A stretch of 64,000 bases of DNA, taken from assembly GCF_016616235.1 (NCBI RefSeq), contig NZ_CP067100.1, positions 1,857,001 to 1,921,000 on the forward strand, in the 5' to 3' direction. A model generated the notes under the pieces. It searched no databases. It worked only from the letters and a program-made list of their open reading frames with translations, and was not told the origin of the DNA. Below are positions 62,945-64,000 of the stretch, in pieces. The stretch comes from Bradyrhizobium diazoefficiens (GTDB lineage: Bacteria; Pseudomonadota; Alphaproteobacteria; Rhizobiales; Xanthobacteraceae). Position numbers and translations under genes: made by a program. Numbering within the stretch: position 1 is the stretch's first letter; every line of letters starts with the position of its first letter.

Positions 62945-64000
62945 CTACATCCTTGCGCTAAATATCGGATCAAGCAGCCACCGCATTAGCGAGCGCTGCT
63001 CAAGAACGACATCGGCCTTAAGCAGCATGCCTGGCTGAAGCGGAATCTTGAGACCATAGGCATCGATGTCGGGCCTCGCGAGAGCCGCAGTCACGCGGTA
63101 AGCCGGCTCCTTGAGGGTAATCGGCCCGGTACTGTCGTTGCCGGTCAGGATCGTGTGAGAGACCTTTGTCACGCTGCCGCGGTAGGTGCCGAATTTCTGA
63201 TAGGGAAACGCATCGTAGAGCATCCTGACCTGCTGGCCGGGGCGCACGAAACCGAACGCGCGCGTCGGAAAGAACAGCTCAGCCTGCAAGGTCGCATCGA
63301 GCGGAACGATTTCCAGCTGCATATACTTTGGATCGGCGATCTGGCCGACGGTCGCCTGTACCGTCGACACGCGCCCGCTGGTCGGCGCTTTGATAATATA
63401 CGCTCGCCGTCCATTCACCTCGGCAACGCGCTGTTCGATCCAGGAAAGATCATTGCGCAGCACGCGAATCCTATCTCCCGCCACGATCGGAAGTTGCTCG
63501 AGTGTATGCCGGGCGTCGGCCAATTGAGTGCGTCGTGCGGTGATCTGCTGATCAAGGGACGCCACGTTCTGCTTTTGCTCCAGCGCGGCCTGCTCGCGTC
63601 GCTTCAGCTCGATGGTCGGCAAGGCCCCGCTCGCGGTCAACTTGGCGCCCGACGATACGAAACTCTCGGAGAGCTTCAGCCGATCGCTCTGGATCTCTCT
63701 CTGGTCCTCGAGCTGAGCAGTCTCTGCCTCAATCCCTTTGATCGTGGACGCGAGGCGATCGTGCTCCGAGGCGGTCCGGCGCTCTTCGGCAGCGATCTGT
63801 CGCTCGATGACATCGCGTTGTTGCGTCAGCGCTGCGAGGACTGCGGCATTGACGTCATCGCCGTTGGCGCTGATTTGGGCAGTGACCACGGTCAGGAGCG
63901 GGTCGCCCTCGGCAACCTCCTGCCCCTCCTTGACGTGTAGCTCCTTGATGAAACCCTGTTGTGGCACGAAAATCTTGGCCGTGCCGAAGGTCGGCGTTAG
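62945..64000 (-). CDS. HlyD-family membrane fusion protein, 5' end outside window
   Basis: The visible 352 codons include the first lipoyl half (VPQQGFIKELHVKEGQEVAE), a long alpha-helical hairpin with Gln/Glu/Arg-rich coiled coil (about 60-180), the second lipoyl half (AYIIKAPTSGRVSTVQATVG) and the beta-barrel domain (GFVRPGQQVRMLYDAFPYQ). It spans the periplasm between the C39 exporter and an outer-membrane channel. The frame is open to the window edge, so the N-terminal anchor lies beyond. Four bases separate it from the exporter start. Confidence 0.9.
   Translation of the reverse strand, partial: LTPTFGTAKIFVPQQGFIKELHVKEGQEVAEGDPLLTVVTAQISANGDDVNAAVLAALTQQRDVIERQIAAEERRTASEHDRLASTIKGIEAETAQLEDQREIQSDRLKLSESFVSSGAKLTASGALPTIELKRREQAALEQKQNVASLDQQITARRTQLADARHTLEQLPIVAGDRIRVLRNDLSWIEQRVAEVNGRRAYIIKAPTSGRVSTVQATVGQIADPKYMQLEIVPLDATLQAELFFPTRAFGFVRPGQQVRMLYDAFPYQKFGTYRGSVTKVSHTILTGNDSTGPITLKEPAYRVTAALARPDIDAYGLKIPLQPGMLLKADVVLEQRSLMRWLLDPIFSARM

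Noticed and set aside
1..64000. CRISPR array, prophage or nodulation/nitrogen-fixation genes
   Set aside because: No regularly spaced repeats, phage structural genes or nod/nif/fix genes were seen.

Overview
The window reads as chromosomal DNA of a Bradyrhizobium-type alphaproteobacterium. The GC content is high. The flagellar genes run fliF-fliG-fliH-fliN-flbD as in Caulobacter, a SciP (CtrA inhibitor) gene lies beside them, and the rhizobial-type methyltransferase PmtA is present. The short palindromic repeats between genes resemble those familiar from bradyrhizobial genomes. This assignment rests on recognition of gene families, not on a database search.

Left part (1-17.7 kb), core-like. 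It holds the end of an L,D-transpeptidase gene, a small unknown gene, a cytochrome P450, a flavin reductase-like protein and an M20 peptidase. A leftward flagellar block follows: fliF, fliG, fliH, fliN and flbD, then sciP, and flgD with fliK. Next come mnmA, an IS5-family element inserted inside a dispersed palindrome, pmtA, a small secreted protein and an elongator tRNA-Met.

Middle part (17.7-36.2 kb), accessory. A frameshifted large serine recombinase points into the 3' end of the tRNA-Met. A 14.5 kb rightward operon follows: a SorC/EryD-like regulator, a five-component ABC importer (binding protein, two permeases, two unlike ATPases), an EryA-like FGGY kinase broken by two frameshifts, a D-2-hydroxyacid dehydrogenase, a class II aldolase, a GlpD/EryB-like dehydrogenase, a second aldolase-fold protein, a second short FGGY kinase and a HAD phosphatase. 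Most genes overlap by 1-4 bases. The likely logic is import of a polyol or rare sugar, phosphorylation, flavin-linked oxidation, then aldol cleavage. The enzyme set differs from the known erythritol locus, so the substrate is open. Three copies of a degenerate direct repeat, a tRNA-like 3' fragment, an excisionase-like gene and a VapC remnant mark the edges of this region.

Right-middle part (36.2-48 kb). A leftward five-gene operon carries a GldA/GldF/GldG-like ABC system, a DUF4340-like protein and a HupE/UreJ-like membrane protein. An exported AHL-lactonase-like metallohydrolase comes next, divergent from a complete Liv-type ABC importer (five genes).

Right part (48-64 kb), looser gene packing and many small unknown genes. 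It holds an FAD-dependent oxidoreductase, a 1125-residue SAM-cyclase-ATPase-TPR regulator, several small Bradyrhizobium-type hypothetical proteins, an alpha/beta hydrolase remnant and an RlpA-like protein. At the right edge are a C39 peptidase ABC exporter with an unusual cysteine-rich tail and its HlyD partner, which is cut by the window end.
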